From an uncultured Pirellulaceae bacterium (lineage in GTDB: Bacteria; Planctomycetota; Planctomycetia; Pirellulales; Pirellulaceae): a stretch of 32,981 bases of DNA. Below, in pieces: positions 24,651 to 32,675 of this stretch. The notes beneath the pieces were generated by a model, which had not been told where the DNA came from, searched no databases, and saw nothing but the letters and a program-made list of their open reading frames with translations. The stretch covers positions 1 through 32,981 of the forward strand of contig CAKZVF010000211.1 of assembly GCA_937921995.1 (NCBI GenBank), given 5' to 3'. The position numbers and the translations under genes are program-made. How positions within the stretch are numbered: position 1 is the stretch's first letter; each line of letters opens with the position of its first letter.

Positions 24651-25997
24651 TTAGAAGGCGGCAGCCGTGCGTCCAAGCACCGCGCACATCTCGCGCTGGA
24701 CCGTCGGTGATTTCGTGTAGCGCCGAATGGCGTGCTTGCGTGAGATCTCCTGCGAGACTTCGAAGAACTGCGTTTTGCCCAGAGGCAAACTATTGCACCG
24801 CACTAACTCCGCGAAACCACCGCGCGCTTCCGGGCACTCGTGTCGAATCACAAACCGCATCGCCTTGACGGCGCGGTCATCGGAATTGACGATGATCGAG
24901 CTCCTACTGACGAACGAAGATTCAATGAACCGATCTGACACATCGCAGACATAATTTGGGTCCAACGCCGGCGCAATTAGCACAACGTTGAATTTCTGTT
25001 TTTGGTCCATCGCCGCTTCGCAGTCACACCCAAATTCCATTTGGGCTCTTTCCATCTGTTCCAGTGATGAAAGGACTACCTGAGCCCCCAAGCTGAAACC
25101 GACGATCGCGACCTGGCGATTGCCGAGGGAGTTGAGTGTCTTTGTTAGCGTTTTGCCCATCGTCATCGCGCGGCGAGACTTGAACAAGTAGTCTGAATAC
25201 AAACGAGGCAATTCGCGTTCGCTCTCCCACAGCCACAGCACCAGGCGGACGGGTGTTCGTGGACATGGATTGTTGACGAATAAGTTGTCGTAAAACTGGA
25301 ACCCGCGTGTAATTCCGAATTCGTAGTTGGTCTGATTCCCGTGAACGTACACCATCGTGGCGCGGCTGGTGTCGGTTTGATGACTGTTTGACAACGCATT
25401 GAGATCTGACGATTGCCAGCTGTTGTTTTCCAACTTTTGAACTTTGATCAGATCCGCATTTTCTGGATCGCACGAACAGCCGCGCACTGACACGACCCAA
25501 ATTTCGTCTTGGGGTAAGATCTGATAACAGCCTCGACAGCCCAGCACGTTTTTTCGTATCTCGAGCGTTTGCGGCATTGCACAGAAAGTACAGGGCGGAC
25601 CTTCGAAAGACGTGTCTAAAGCCTCAAAAGGGGAACTGATCGGTAAACCGGAATCAAGAACATCAATCACGTTGGCTTCCATCACCACGTCGTCGACGGA
25701 GGCATCTTCCATTTGGATGCCTTGGTAATCATCGGAAACCAGTTCGGAGAAGGGGGCAAGCTGAAACGGTTGCACGCCCGCTGCGGTGACGTTAGGTGTT
25801 TGGAACTCTCCAGGCACCTCAGGCTCACTTTGGATCACCGAAATGGGAGATTGACCATGAGCCAAGTTTGCATCGACCAACGCATGACTGACAAACGCGC
25901 ACACTGTCGCCATCGCGACCGCGGCCTGGAATCTGACACTCAAGCACACGCGGAACCAATTGTTTGTTTTTCCATAGGTCATCGAAGGCCAATCCAC
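24651..25997 (-). CDS. Secreted alpha/beta hydrolase (DUF900-like) with two CxxC pairs
   Basis: The 448-residue protein starts at GTG 25995-25997. An ATG at 25980-25982 is an equal candidate, since neither has a clear ribosome-binding site. An N-terminal hydrophobic stretch (about 22-47) is a signal peptide. The C-terminal half is an alpha/beta hydrolase: VYVHGN (217-221) forms the oxyanion side, S302 in VGFSLGAQ is the nucleophile, D373 or D374 (VNSDDRAV) the acid and H422 (SRKHAIRRY) the base. This resembles DUF900-type hydrolases. Before it, C136-x2-C139 and C154-x2-C157 make a zinc-ribbon-like or disulfide knot, followed by CSC at 174-176. Esterase or lipase activity is likely; the substrate is unknown. 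It is divergent from the small lipoprotein gene. Confidence 0.8.
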   Translation of the reverse strand: MDWPSMTYGKTNNWFRVCLSVRFQAAVAMATVCAFVSHALVDANLAHGQSPISVIQSEPEVPGEFQTPNVTAAGVQPFQLAPFSELVSDDYQGIQMEDASVDDVVMEANVIDVLDSGLPISSPFEALDTSFEGPPCTFCAMPQTLEIRKNVLGCRGCYQILPQDEIWVVSVRGCSCDPENADLIKVQKLENNSWQSSDLNALSNSHQTDTSRATMVYVHGNQTNYEFGITRGFQFYDNLFVNNPCPRTPVRLVLWLWESERELPRLYSDYLFKSRRAMTMGKTLTKTLNSLGNRQVAIVGFSLGAQVVLSSLEQMERAQMEFGCDCEAAMDQKQKFNVVLIAPALDPNYVCDVSDRFIESSFVSRSSIIVNSDDRAVKAMRFVIRHECPEARGGFAELVRCNSLPLGKTQFFEVSQEISRKHAIRRYTKSPTVQREMCAVLGRTAAAF

Positions 25998-26284
25998 TTT
26001 TGATAGTTTGATTGAGAATTTTCATGGTCCTCCGTTGGGTTGCCAATTGATCATGTGAAAATCAATCGCGCCGGAGGGCAATGTCTTTGTTCGTTCCTTC
26101 GTTAGACACTTAAGAGTAACCGCTGTTTACGTTTACGCTGAACAACGGCTCAATTTTGAAAAAAATACAAACATTTGGTTGCCTCGACTTATGCGTGGTG
26201 TACGTTTTTAGACCCCACAGTCTGAAAAGAAAATCGTTAAACACCTTCAGACATCGTGCCCCTGATTCCATAAGGAATGATTTA

Positions 26285-26782
26285 ATGAAACGCATCCTAT
26301 TTTTTCTCGCCATCACTGGTCTGTTGTTAGTCTCAAGCGGTTGTTCCACCAATGGCAGACTTCTCGGTGGCGGCCTCAATAGCGGTTGTAACACTTGCGG
26401 TAATTCCAACGGAGGTCTGTTCGGCGGCGGACTCATGCGATCCAACCTCCTCCAAGACGGCCCAGTCCGACAATGGCTGCGCGGTGATGCCTGCGATACG
26501 TGCAACGTTCCCGCCGGCGAGATCACCTACGACAGTGGTTTTGATTCAACCTGCACAACCTGCGGGAACGGCTCTGCACCGATCATGTCGGCTCCATCGA
26601 CCAACTACTACCCAAGCTATGACCAACCCGTTCACAGCGGCACCAGCTACGGTGAAGCTCTCCCAACGATGCCCGCGATCGGCCCGATTGATGGGGCAAG
26701 CGGAAGTGGCGGCATCAATGAGAGCCAGTTTTTCGGCGGAGCGAACGACAGTATTGAACTTCCACCGTTGAGCGGATTTTAA
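26285..26782 (+). CDS. Small lipoprotein with three CxxC pairs
   Basis: The start is ATG at 26285, with AAGGA (26272-26276) 8 bases upstream. The frame is open further upstream, but the signal peptide begins here. The 165-residue protein has a classical lipoprotein signal: KRILFFLAITGLLLV then SSGC with the lipidated Cys at residue 20. The mature part is Gly/Ser/Asn/Pro-rich, has no predicted domain, and carries three CxxC pairs (35/38, 70/73, 90/93). These could bind metal or form disulfides. I do not recognise a family; short Gly- and Cys-rich lipoproteins of this type are common in planctomycetes. A very strong terminator follows 130 bases downstream, so it is probably a single-gene transcript. 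Confidence 0.8.
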   Translation: MKRILFFLAITGLLLVSSGCSTNGRLLGGGLNSGCNTCGNSNGGLFGGGLMRSNLLQDGPVRQWLRGDACDTCNVPAGEITYDSGFDSTCTTCGNGSAPIMSAPSTNYYPSYDQPVHSGTSYGEALPTMPAIGPIDGASGSGGINESQFFGGANDSIELPPLSGF

Positions 26783-26912
26783 AGGGCTCTTCGTAAAGCA
26801 TCTTTTAAAACGGTGCCTAATACTGAACCAAAATAAGTTCCATTGGCGGACGCGTAGGACGCTGATTCGGTTTTTTTATCCTGATGAAAACCGTTGCCAA
26901 GAGAACTTAACC

Positions 26913-26940
26913 AACCCGCTCCCCATGGAGCGGGTTTTTT
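26913..26940 (+). terminator. Strong Rho-independent terminator of the lipoprotein gene
   Basis: A perfect 10-bp stem AACCCGCTCC (26913-26922) with GGAGCGGGTT (26927-26936), loop CCAT, runs into six T (26935-26940). It is also close to the end of the convergent ATP-grasp gene, but the T-run is on the plus strand. Confidence 0.95.
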
Positions 26941-27001
26941 CGTAGCTCCATGGATTGGTCTATCGTTTATCGCTGGCAGGCTTTCGCTTGAAGGCCCTTC
27001 G

Positions 27002-27970
27002 CTAGGTCGCGACCGCTTCCAGCCACCGCCTGCGAAGCTCCACCGGCAGATGGCAGTAGCTCATCGTCATTCGAGGATTGATTTCAATCACCACGTCGGG
27101 CCCGCAATCGGCCAAGATCATATCGATTCCGATGTACCCTTTAAAACTTGGAAGTACGTCAACCGTTTGCTGGGCGAGCGTACGGGCACGCCGGATTTGG
27201 TGTTGCGGCAGTGGATACTCAGCCCCCACGTAACTTCCAATAGCACCACTTGGACCATTTGGGCCGCCGAGGCCGGCATCTGAACGCGCTCCGCTGCCGG
27301 CAAAAACCTGTCCCGTAGGAGGCAGGAAATAGTGATTACCGCCCGCGCTGATGATCGAGACGCTGACAGATCTCCCGGGAACATATTTTTCCACTCTCCA
27401 CTTTGTTCGATCTTGAAATTCGGTTTTACGATTCGCATCAGTAAAAATCTGGACATCTTCACTGCCCGCCCCATACGTCGGCTTGGCAATCCACGTGTGG
27501 CCGGAATCCATCGTGCTCGGTGGCACCGCAATGCCGTGGGCGTGCAAATAATCCTGCATCTGATTCTTATCGGACGCCAGCTCAACCCAAGCCACCGGTC
27601 CTCCGAACCATTTAGCGCTCACCCCCTCTAGTCCTTGGTAACATTCAACCAGAATCCCATCGCTCTCGGGTGCGATGATAAAAATTTGATCGACGCCTCC
27701 CGCCAAATCGGCCAGCGTTTCCCGCAAGTCATTTTGCAGAAGCACCGGCTCAAAATGATGCCGTTTTCTGGACCATGATGCGGCGTGCGGGGACTGATAA
27801 ACTCTCGGATCCAATGGCGCGACCACTTGGTGACCTACGGCGATCAGATCTTCAGCCATCGCCGAAAACATCGCGCTGCCTTGTTTGAAAAAAGAATCGT
27901 TTTGATCCAATGGAGAATCAGATTCGATCAATCCGCCGCCCACCATCCACTCAAAAAGCAAAAATTTCAT
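27002..27970 (-). CDS. ATP-grasp ligase, similar to tyramine-glutamate ligase (MfnD/OrfY type)
   Basis: The 322-residue protein opens with KFLLFEWMVGGGL, the start typical of ATP-grasp enzymes that in methanogens make methanofuran (MfnD) and that occur in C1 gene sets of methylotrophs and planctomycetes. The ATP-grasp fold follows: a lysine-rich binding strand with WIAKPTYGAGSEDVQIF (about residue 165-181), KWRVEKYVPGRSVSVSII, and the Mg-binding end VVIEINPRMTMSY near residue 290-303. It should ligate an amine or amino acid to glutamate or a similar carboxylate using ATP. The exact substrate is inferred, not shown. It is soluble. It is divergent from the STAS gene, and no other C1-transfer gene lies in the window. 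Confidence 0.75.
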   Translation of the reverse strand: MKFLLFEWMVGGGLIESDSPLDQNDSFFKQGSAMFSAMAEDLIAVGHQVVAPLDPRVYQSPHAASWSRKRHHFEPVLLQNDLRETLADLAGGVDQIFIIAPESDGILVECYQGLEGVSAKWFGGPVAWVELASDKNQMQDYLHAHGIAVPPSTMDSGHTWIAKPTYGAGSEDVQIFTDANRKTEFQDRTKWRVEKYVPGRSVSVSIISAGGNHYFLPPTGQVFAGSGARSDAGLGGPNGPSGAIGSYVGAEYPLPQHQIRRARTLAQQTVDVLPSFKGYIGIDMILADCGPDVVIEINPRMTMSYCHLPVELRRRWLEAVAT

Positions 27971-28095
27971 AAGGCCGTTGATTGCTTGGTAGAGAGTAAC
28001 GGGGCGGTGTGGTTTGGTTTACAACCCAACGGATTGGACTACAATTGTCGATGGTAAACCATCATACTCGTTTTTTGATTCCCGGACTTATAAAT

Positions 28096-28443
28096 ATGAG
28101 CACGCTGAATACTCAGGTCGAAGGGTCGATTCTTGTTATCCGATTTCAAGACGACAGCATTATTGACGAAACGCGCATCGAAGCCGTCGGGAAAGAACTA
28201 ACAGCGCTCGCCAACGGATCCGACCAAAAAAAATTCGTTCTCTCTTTCGGGAGTGTCGAATTTATGTCGTCGGCAATGATCGGTAAATTGGTTCACTTTG
28301 GAAACCTGTGCAAGGAACAGGATGTTGCGCTTCGATTGTGCAACATCAACGCAAATATTGAAAAAGTGTTCGATCTGATGCGGCTGGACAAGCTGTTCGA
28401 AATCGACCAAGACATCGAAACCGCAAAATTCAAATTGACCTAA
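28096..28443 (+). CDS. STAS domain protein (anti-anti-sigma factor-like)
   Basis: The frame is open from 28009, but ATG at 28096 begins the domain directly, giving 115 residues. The fold is that of SpoIIAA/RsbV. A central FVLSFGSVEFMSSAMIGKL segment (47-65) corresponds to the phosphorylatable Ser loop, with S58 and S59 available, though the Asp usual before the Ser is a Met here. The end NIEKVFDLMRLDKLFEI matches the C-terminal helix. Proteins of this kind control sigma factors or other partners through a serine kinase. No kinase or phosphatase partner is adjacent. It is divergent from the ATP-grasp gene and followed by a region with repeats. Confidence 0.85.
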   Translation: MSTLNTQVEGSILVIRFQDDSIIDETRIEAVGKELTALANGSDQKKFVLSFGSVEFMSSAMIGKLVHFGNLCKEQDVALRLCNINANIEKVFDLMRLDKLFEIDQDIETAKFKLT

Positions 28444-28501
28444 ACCGCTAACAGTCTATCCCGATCCCCTTGATCGCCGGAGTAAAGTTTAAAAAAAACC
28501 A

Positions 28502-28564
28502 GACAGGATCCACATCGTGAACGGGATTTTTTCATGCCATCCCGCCAATCATGTTTATCCTGTC
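28502..28564 (+). repeat. Nested inverted repeats behind the STAS gene
   Basis: Outer arms GACAGGAT (28502-28509) and ATCCTGTC (28557-28564) enclose inner arms CGGGAT (28522-28527) and ATCCCG (28539-28544). The unit can fold into a two-storey hairpin. It resembles short interspersed palindromic units in bacterial genomes but is a single copy here. It may also serve as a weak terminator of the STAS transcript, although no clean T-run follows. Confidence 0.6.
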
Positions 28565-28640
28565 AAAACAGCAACTGCCGCACGATTCTTGGCGACAGGC
28601 TGAGGGGATCGGCTTTAAGTGTTTTCAGCGCTCGGTGGCT

Positions 28641-28694
28641 CTCTAATCTACGGCGGTCCTCTAATCTGCGGCAGTTCTCTAGTCTGATAGCCGG
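28641..28694 (+). repeat. 18-bp imperfect tandem repeat upstream of the DUF368 gene
   Basis: Three units of 18 bases begin CTCTAATCT, CTCTAATCT and CTCTAGTCT (28641, 28659, 28677). The second differs slightly from the first, and the third diverges in its last half. GATAGCCGGG in the third unit occurs again at 28710-28719. The region has no credible coding frame. Confidence 0.7.
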
Positions 28695-28785
28695 GCTTGT
28701 TGATTTCACGATAGCCGGGTTGGCCAGAGTTTGGTATCGTTTGCCCCTCGCCGATCCTTTCCTCACAAATTGAGAGCTAGAAACA

Positions 28786-29838
28786 ATGCAAGCAGACGAA
28801 TCTCCATCGCCCGACACCGCGCCGGCCAACGCATCGGAAACGCCTTCGGGTAATGCCGCGCTGGAAAACCTTTCTACTCCAGCGCTTGTTACGCGATCAG
28901 TTTTTGGCGGCGTTCTGATGGGTTTGGCAAACCTGGTACCCGGTATCAGTGGCGGAACCATGCTCTTGGCCGCAGGGATTTACCCACGGTTTATCAATGC
29001 GATTGCGGAACTGACACGCTTCAAATTTCGTTTCCGATCTTTGCTTACTTTGGGATGCATCGTCGCAGCGGCCGGCTTGGCGATCCTGTTGCTGGCGGGC
29101 GTGTTGAAGGATCTGGTCGTTGACCACCGCTGGGTAATGTACAGTCTATTCATTGGTCTCACTTTAGGTGGTGTGCCGATCGTTTGGCGTTTGGCCAAAC
29201 CGGGTTCGGCAATCTTGAAGGTATCGGCCGTGGTGGCGTTTTTGTTTATGGTGGCCATCGCCATGCTGCAGTTCAACGGCTTCGTTGGCAACGCCGACTC
29301 AAGTTTTGTCATGATGATGGTGGCGGGGTTGGCGGGGGCCAGTGCCATGATTTTGCCCGGCCTGTCGGGCGGATATTTGTTGCTGTTGCTGGGACAGTAC
29401 GTTCCGATTCTGGCGGGCGTGGACCAATTCAAAGAAGCACTCAAAGCGCGTGACATGGCCGCGCTGATGGAGCCGATGATGTCAGTCGTCCTTCCGGTTG
29501 GACTGGGAGTTGTGATTGGCGTCGTCGCGGTGGGAAATCTGTTGCAGTGGTTGTTGAAACGGCACAAACAGATGACGCTGGGAATTCTCTTGGGGCTGTT
29601 GATCGGTTCGACCGTCGGTTTGTGGCCTTTTCAGCGTGGCATCAAACCGGAGGTCGGCGACGTCGTCAAAGGCCAAGCCCTCACCGCCCAAACGCTGGAA
29701 GAACTCGATCCCGAAGACTGGCCGACGCAAGTTTTTACACCCTCGGTAACGACAGCGGCATCATCGCTGGGTTTGATCGCGTTAGGCTTTGGAATCACGA
29801 TGGGGATCGCAGCAATGGGACGCGCAGAGGATAGTTAA
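28786..29838 (+). CDS. DUF368 family membrane protein, PopT-type undecaprenyl-phosphate transporter
   Basis: The 350-residue protein has the double DUF368 signature: GGVLMGLANLVPGISGGTML (41-60) and, in the second half, MILPGLSGGYLLLLLGQY. It has about eight hydrophobic helices. A 40-residue acidic loop sits between the last two. DUF368 proteins were shown in other bacteria to recycle the lipid carrier undecaprenyl phosphate across the inner membrane, which serves cell-wall and surface polymer synthesis. The substrate here is inferred from that family. A variable Ser/Pro-rich start of about 35 residues precedes the first helix. ATG at 28786 has no strong Shine-Dalgarno sequence. It is convergent with the potassium transporter gene. 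Confidence 0.88.
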   Translation: MQADESPSPDTAPANASETPSGNAALENLSTPALVTRSVFGGVLMGLANLVPGISGGTMLLAAGIYPRFINAIAELTRFKFRFRSLLTLGCIVAAAGLAILLLAGVLKDLVVDHRWVMYSLFIGLTLGGVPIVWRLAKPGSAILKVSAVVAFLFMVAIAMLQFNGFVGNADSSFVMMMVAGLAGASAMILPGLSGGYLLLLLGQYVPILAGVDQFKEALKARDMAALMEPMMSVVLPVGLGVVIGVVAVGNLLQWLLKRHKQMTLGILLGLLIGSTVGLWPFQRGIKPEVGDVVKGQALTAQTLEELDPEDWPTQVFTPSVTTAASSLGLIALGFGITMGIAAMGRAEDS

Positions 29839-30137
29839 CCGTCTTCACGGAAAAGACGAACTGCTTGACCGTCCAACCTAACAGCCCTGGGATTCCCATA
29901 TGCGTCTAATCGATAGCCGCCTTTCTCTCCGTACAAGAAGCGATGCTTGAACATCGCATTGAAGCTTCGGCGTGATCAAAGCACGTTCAAACGGGCAACT
30001 TCAACGAACATGTTCACCTTCATCGGGTTTTAAAAAATTGCCCTCCGCGAAGCAAACCGCTCATCTGGGTTTCGGGTTTGCTGACATATTCCCGCGAAAG
30101 AAGCCACTCCACTGAAATGTCTCGATTGAAAAACGAT
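29839..30137. other. Spacer between convergent DUF368 and TrkH-like genes
   Basis: About 300 bases with no coding frame. It holds a hairpin GCGATG/CATCGC (29940-29945 with 29952-29957) and a weak CGTCTT/AAGACG stem just after the DUF368 stop. Neither is followed by a T-run, so no terminator is called. Confidence 0.4.
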
Positions 30138-31457
30138 TTAAACCGCCAAATCATCCCTTTTCAATGTCTTTGATTCGCCAGAAAAAAGAGCCAATCCAAA
30201 CGTGATGGGACCGACACGTCCGATGAACATCAAGATGATTACTACACACTTAGAAAGGGGTGTCAAATCTCCGGTGATACCGCGGGAGAGCCCAACTGTC
30301 CCTAAAGCAGACGCCGCTTCAAACAAGACGTCCTCCATTTGTTGTGGCTGGATGGATAGAAGAACGAGACCACCGGCAAAGAAAACAATCACGTAAAACA
30401 CAACGGATGAGAAAGCCATCGTTAATCGGTGATCCGGGACTTGGCACCCCCAAAAAGTTACCGTGGATCGCCCCCTCAATGTGCTCCAAACGGTGGCCAA
30501 GGCAGCGGTGACGGACGTTGATTTTAGTCCGCCACCGGTCCCCGACGGCGAGGCGCCGAGAATCATCATCAACAATAGCAAAAACACCGGTCCATGTGCA
30601 AACGATGAGATTGGCATTGAATTGAAGCCTACCGTTGTAAGTGCGGACATCGCTTGAAACCCGGAAGCCAGTAGACGATCTTCGTTCGATAGGTTTTGAT
30701 AGCTGGGCTCGAGCAAGAATAGACCAATCCATCCAACAAAAATCATCCACGCAGTGGCGTGCATGATTATTCGAGTTGTCAGCGTGACACGTTCCCGTTT
30801 TCCACTTAACGAACCAAAAAGGTCACTCATGACCAGAAAGCCCACCGCACCAGAAACACTCAGTAACGCGATCAGAATATTGACCCAGAAGTTAGACGCA
30901 AACTGCTCGATACTGTCTGGAAACAGGCTAAAACCCGCAGTGCAGAACGCACTGACCGAGTGGAAAACGGCTTGCCAAAGAGGTTGTTCGACGCCCTCAG
31001 ACCGAAACGCGAAGAACAATCCAACCGCACCTAGAATTTCAATTAACAGAGTAAATAGAACTACGTTTCGTACAAACTGGACAACCTGAAAACCTTCGGG
31101 CAACACGAATGCATGTCGAGCAATACTTTTTCTCTCTGCCGGCAGATCACGATTTCTTGCCAATAAAATAAACGATCCCAAGGTCATGTATCCGATGCCC
31201 CCCATTTGGATCAATGCAAGGATCACAATTTGCCCGAAAAAAGAGTAGCTGTCTGGCGTTCCAACCGTCGCCAAGCCTGTAGTGCTGACGGCAGAAGTGG
31301 CCGTAAAAAGATGGTCCAAAGCGTCTACTGGTTCTGCTCGTTGACTCCACGGAAGGCAAAGGAGTATCCATCCCAAACCGATATACCCAAGGTACCCCAG
31401 TAGCAGAGCTTTAAGCGAATTGATGCGTTTCAAAGTGTTGCGGTCCTGAACGGGCAA
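30138..31457 (-). CDS. TrkH/KtrB family potassium uptake channel subunit
   Basis: The 439-residue membrane protein has the four-fold M1-P-M2 architecture of TrkH/KtrB. All four pore loops with the selectivity-filter Gly can be seen: SAVSTTGLATVG (55-66), SAFCTAGFSLF, SALTTVGFNSMP, and SALGTVGLSRGIT near the end. Its length and short N-terminus fit KtrB better than the longer TrkH. It should conduct K+ inward, often with a cytoplasmic KtrA/TrkA gating ring, but no such gene is in the window. The start is TTG at 31455-31457 with no Shine-Dalgarno sequence. An upstream stop in frame and the absence of any other start before the first helix make it the only reasonable choice. Confidence 0.9.
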   Translation of the reverse strand: MPVQDRNTLKRINSLKALLLGYLGYIGLGWILLCLPWSQRAEPVDALDHLFTATSAVSTTGLATVGTPDSYSFFGQIVILALIQMGGIGYMTLGSFILLARNRDLPAERKSIARHAFVLPEGFQVVQFVRNVVLFTLLIEILGAVGLFFAFRSEGVEQPLWQAVFHSVSAFCTAGFSLFPDSIEQFASNFWVNILIALLSVSGAVGFLVMSDLFGSLSGKRERVTLTTRIIMHATAWMIFVGWIGLFLLEPSYQNLSNEDRLLASGFQAMSALTTVGFNSMPISSFAHGPVFLLLLMMILGASPSGTGGGLKSTSVTAALATVWSTLRGRSTVTFWGCQVPDHRLTMAFSSVVFYVIVFFAGGLVLLSIQPQQMEDVLFEAASALGTVGLSRGITGDLTPLSKCVVIILMFIGRVGPITFGLALFSGESKTLKRDDLAV

Positions 31458-31682
31458 TCGTGCAGAGAAATGAATGACGTTACGGACGTTCTAAGCGAAT
31501 TTCATACTCGTCAACGTTGACCGAGTGCCGTCCGTCAAGTGTACATTAATTAGTTCGAACCAACCGCACTTCGGTAAAACGTATTGTTCAAGTAAACCGC
31601 TATCGCGGTGGGTTGTTTTGGTGGAAACCTTGAGACGAGTAATTAGTCTTTAGGTTTTCTCCTTTACTTGAAAGATACCACA
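31458..31682. other. Intergenic region between the K+ transporter and integrase fragment
   Basis: About 225 bases with no coding frame. A short hairpin ACCGC-TATC-GCGGT (31596-31609) is the only structure noted. No clear promoter was found. Confidence 0.35.
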
Positions 31683-32022
31683 ATGAATCAAAGAACACCA
31701 CAAAAAAACAACCTCTTCTGAACTGACGCTGCGGCAGCAGATGAGCCAGGATCTCCAGTTGCTCGGAAGAGCTAAGCGTACGCACGATGGCTACCTGCGC
31801 GAGATCCGCAAACTGGCCTGCTACTACAACACCGCGCCCGATCAATTGACGCAACAACAAATTGCCGAATACTTGCTGCACTTGATCAACGATCGTGACT
31901 TTGCCCCCGGCAGCCTCAAAGTCACTTGCAGCGCGTTAAAATTCTTCTACGGCACGACTTGCCCACGCGATTGGGAAGTTCTCAAAAAGATCGACTGTTG
32001 CCTCTTCCCGTCAGCACGCTAA
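31683..32022 (+). pseudogene. Truncated and frameshifted tyrosine integrase (N-terminal domain only)
   Basis: The intact-looking part from 31741 encodes an N-terminal SAM-like, core-binding domain of XerD-type and IS91-associated tyrosine integrases: RTHDGYLREIRKLACYY, then LTQQQIAEYLLHLIND, FAPGSLKVTCSALKFFYG, PRDWEVLKKI. Just upstream, ATG at 31683 starts a frame that would join it if the A7 run at 31702-31708 had one base fewer (NQRTPQK-TTSSELTLRQQ). As sequenced, that frame hits TGA. After residue KKI the frame ends in a TAA, and the whole catalytic domain (R..H-x-x-R..Y, some 200 residues) is missing. It is a decayed integrase and marks an old mobile element. Confidence 0.8.
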
Positions 32023-32035
32023 ACATGCTTAGGAA

Positions 32036-32491
32036 CTATTGTTTCACTGCGAATACGTTGGCAGCCAAGGCCACCATGAATAGTGCGTACAAGATTACCC
32101 CAACAATGACAGCATGCGTCGGTGGTTCAATCATGTCTCGTGTCTTTGAGATTTCGTAGAAGACCGTAGCTATTGAGCAAACTGCGTAAATTGACAGGGT
32201 GGTGCGGAAACTAAAACCGTAGCGGGTTATTGGGATGGCTAACAACGCAAGTACGAACGCCGTGGCTAGGGAACTACCCATGTAGAACCAAAAATACATT
32301 GGCAATCGCCAGTCTACAAACTCCCTTTGCATTTGATAACCTAACCATCCACCTCGAAGCCAGCACGCCACCTGCCCACACAGAAGGGCAGTCCATATGC
32401 CGGCAATTGGCATAACAAACCCAAGAGTAACGCGTGTTTTAAGAACTTGAGTGGCGCTTTGAGTAGCGGGCGACGCGTAAGGGTTTTGCAT
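32036..32491 (-). CDS. Small four-helix membrane protein with NPYASP start
   Basis: The 151-residue protein starts MQNPYASP, an N-terminal signature seen in many small planctomycete membrane proteins. Four hydrophobic helices follow (about 22-44, 69-89, 96-112 and 128-149). No catalytic motif is visible and I do not recognise a function. ATG at 32489-32491 has GGAGG (32497-32501) 5 bases upstream, a good ribosome-binding site. It lies tail to tail with the truncated integrase, 13 bases apart. It may have moved together with that element or been the site of its insertion. Confidence 0.75.
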   Translation of the reverse strand: MQNPYASPATQSATQVLKTRVTLGFVMPIAGIWTALLCGQVACWLRGGWLGYQMQREFVDWRLPMYFWFYMGSSLATAFVLALLAIPITRYGFSFRTTLSIYAVCSIATVFYEISKTRDMIEPPTHAVIVGVILYALFMVALAANVFAVKQ

Positions 32492-32675
32492 GAGAGCCTC
32501 CGTGCAGCGACATAACGTATTGGAATCTATCCAGCGGCCGTAGGCTGATGGATAGATTTTGCGTTGAACTGGCCGTCTTCGTGTATGCGGTTTGCATTGA
32601 GTTTGATCGACCAGGAAAGAGATCAGTCTAAACCTTCAGACCGCGATTGTCAAAAATCGGTCGCTCTGCCAGCAA
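32492..32675. other. Non-coding stretch near the right end
   Basis: About 185 bases upstream of the small membrane protein gene. Beyond its GGAGG site (32497-32501) I see no gene or promoter pair. The sequence ATCTATCCAGCGGCC is followed by CTGATGGATAGAT, which forms a loose inverted repeat (about 32525-32556). Confidence 0.35.

Noticed and set aside
28534-28773. 79-residue frame between the STAS and DUF368 genes
   Set aside because: Its sequence is produced by the inverted repeat and the 18-bp tandem repeats; no domain or ribosome-binding site.
31741-32491. Integron cassette array (integrase plus small orphan gene)
   Set aside because: The integrase fragment lacks the catalytic half and the IntI-specific insert, and I found no convincing attC-like site around the small membrane gene.
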